Of a stretch of 64,000 nucleotides of DNA, positions 62,903 to 64,000 are shown in pieces. This stretch comes from Tepidibacillus decaturensis. GTDB lineage: Bacteria; Bacillota; Bacilli; Tepidibacillales; Tepidibacillaceae. Within the stretch, counting starts at the first letter, position 1; each line of letters opens with the position of its first letter. The translations under genes were made by a program, and so were the position numbers. The stretch lies in contig NZ_LSKU01000001.1 of the NCBI RefSeq assembly GCF_001561915.1, positions 2,349,493 to 2,413,492 on the forward strand, written 5' to 3'. The notes under the pieces are model-generated. The model made no database searches. It was not told the origin of the DNA and saw only the letters and a list, made by a program, of their open reading frames with translations.

Positions 62903-64000
62903 GTGCAATTGGTTAGAAAATCGATCAACTATCTTGGGTTAGCTAGTATACTCGCCTTTATAATAGGTGCCCCTTATCTAAGAGGTTTATTTTTTGATGT
63001 TGATTTTTATTGGATTGAATTAGGAATGATTTCTATTGTTTTGTTAATGATCTTCACCAATATGAAAGAAACTAAAAATGCTTTTCAGCTGCCTGCTGTT
63101 TGGTTCCTCTTGCTTATCCCTGTAATTTATGGAATCAATGTCTTTCGTGCTGAAAATCAATTACTCGCTTTTCAACAATTCTTTCGTTGGGTAATGTACG
63201 CTTCTATTTTTATTGGGGTTTATTTACTAAAAGAAAAGAAATGGATGAAAGATCTGATTTGGGCTGCTTTTATCCTCTCAACAATTTGGATTGCTATTTT
63301 TGGTTGGTTAGGTGCTTATCAGTTAGTAGATTTTAGAGATGCATTTTTAGGAAATCGTATATCTTCTGTTTTTCAATATCCAAATACATTAGGCGCCTTT
63401 TTAGCGGCTGGATTGATGAGCCTTCTTATTCGTTCAACATCTGAAAAGAAAGGATTTGCTTTCTCTTCTATTGGATCTTTTCTATTATTTATTACGATGA
63501 TCTTTACCTATTCAAGAGGGGCATGGTTATTCTTTGCTCTGATATGGGTGATTCCGATCTTCATTCTCAAGTTTCGTGAGCAGTTACTATACCTTATTCA
63601 TTCTCTTTTAATAGGATTTGGATTACTATTTACTATTGAAAAACTAAATCAAACGATTGTTGATAAAAACAGTTCAACCGGGTTTTTATTGATTGGAATT
63701 ACATCTGTTGTGGTTTTTTCTATTTATTTTATTTCTCATTATTTGATCTCTAAAATTAACAATAAATTAGTTAACGTAAAAAAGCTACGTTGGCTATTTC
63801 CAATTCTCTTAGTTATTGGTATCCTGATAGTTTTTTTTGTGATCAAAGATGGTGTTTTTTTAGATAAACTGCCTAAATCTATTCAACAAAGAATAGCTAC
63901 TATCAATCTTGAAACAAATAGTGTAGTACAAAGAAACCTCTTTAATCATGATGCAACAAACATGATGAAGGATTATCTATGGTTCGGTGCTGGTGGTGGG
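62903..64000 (+). CDS. O-antigen ligase/polymerase-like membrane protein (partial, runs off window)
   Basis: The frame is open from GTG 62903 to the window edge, at least 366 residues. It has multiple TM segments (SILAFIIGAPYLRGLFF; ELGMISIVLLMIF) and Wzy_C features: SSVFQYPNTLGAFLAAGLM and MIFTYSRGAWLFFALIWV, paralleling the 34306-35520 protein. GGAG is 12 bases upstream of the GTG; the gap is long, so the start is provisional. It could be the first gene of another surface polysaccharide cluster. Confidence 0.78.
   Translation, partial: MQLVRKSINYLGLASILAFIIGAPYLRGLFFDVDFYWIELGMISIVLLMIFTNMKETKNAFQLPAVWFLLLIPVIYGINVFRAENQLLAFQQFFRWVMYASIFIGVYLLKEKKWMKDLIWAAFILSTIWIAIFGWLGAYQLVDFRDAFLGNRISSVFQYPNTLGAFLAAGLMSLLIRSTSEKKGFAFSSIGSFLLFITMIFTYSRGAWLFFALIWVIPIFILKFREQLLYLIHSLLIGFGLLFTIEKLNQTIVDKNSSTGFLLIGITSVVVFSIYFISHYLISKINNKLVNVKKLRWLFPILLVIGILIVFFVIKDGVFLDKLPKSIQQRIATINLETNSVVQRNLFNHDATNMMKDYLWFGAGGG

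Noticed and set aside
1-64000. CRISPR arrays, tRNA or rRNA genes
   Set aside because: No regularly spaced repeat array or recognisable tRNA/rRNA sequence was noticed on either strand; the dispersed repeats are irregular and single.

Overview
The window looks like a chromosome segment of a low-GC, spore-former-type Firmicute (Bacillales), probably an environmental or thermophilic relative of Bacillaceae or Paenibacillaceae. The basis is the AT-rich sequence, strong GGAGG-type ribosome binding sites, several S-layer homology (SLH) proteins, a csaB/tagA/tagO-type secondary cell-wall polymer locus with a yvyE homologue beside it as in Bacillus, and an ECF transporter. Species assignment is not possible from this alone. 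Most genes are on the minus strand.

Layout. 0-0.4 kb: IS110-type transposase fragment. 0.46-28.4 kb: cell-surface region with three SLH proteins (461-3394, 14841-18338, 25889-28384), a secreted deacetylase, a phosphodiester-glycosidase-like protein, an HtrA-like protease and other exported proteins carrying copper-amine-oxidase-like (CuAO_N1) repeats. Inside it lie an RND/MFP/TolC efflux operon with its TetR repressor (3.8-10.1 kb) and a toxin-antitoxin pair (22.4-23.9 kb: MqsR-like toxin, zinc-finger/HTH/Panacea antitoxin). 28.9-42.6 kb: yvyE, then cell-wall polymer synthesis (tagA, UDP-sugar dehydrogenase, csaB, glycosyltransferases, polymerase/ligase, MurJ-type flippase, LCP ligase, tagO, sugar epimerase). 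CsaB pyruvylates the wall polymer that SLH domains bind, so this locus and the SLH proteins form one functional system. A hairpin-forming repeat of about 105 bp is scattered between these genes. 42.8-49.5 kb: accessory segment with an ECF transporter, nucleoside phosphorylase and Crp-type regulator, flanked by two copies of a deleted RelBE-type scar and holding a dead IS4-type element with a clear 9-bp target duplication. 49.5-53.0 kb: subtilase plus AAA ATPase pair matching the IetAS anti-phage architecture. 53.2-58.6 kb: histidine utilisation genes (YjiH-type permease, hutI, hutU, hutG) with a divergent LysR regulator; hutH is absent. 60.0-62.7 kb: a fourth SLH protein. 62.9 kb to the end: a partial O-antigen-ligase-like membrane protein.

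Four genes (12149-14700, 22442-23442, 35544-37098, 43123-43961) are each split by a one-base change in or next to a homopolymer. They are probably single genes affected by sequencing indels or recent mutations. Two of the breaks are at the same A7 heptamer in the slippery register, so recoding is a possibility that needs testing. The most interesting points are the split Panacea antitoxin beside an intact toxin, the IetAS pair with its inverted-repeat promoter and HTH-bearing ATPase, the dispersed hairpin repeat, the duplicated RelBE deletion scar bracketing the nucleoside-uptake locus, tandem in-frame starts on an S-layer gene, and a probable ATT start codon in hutG.
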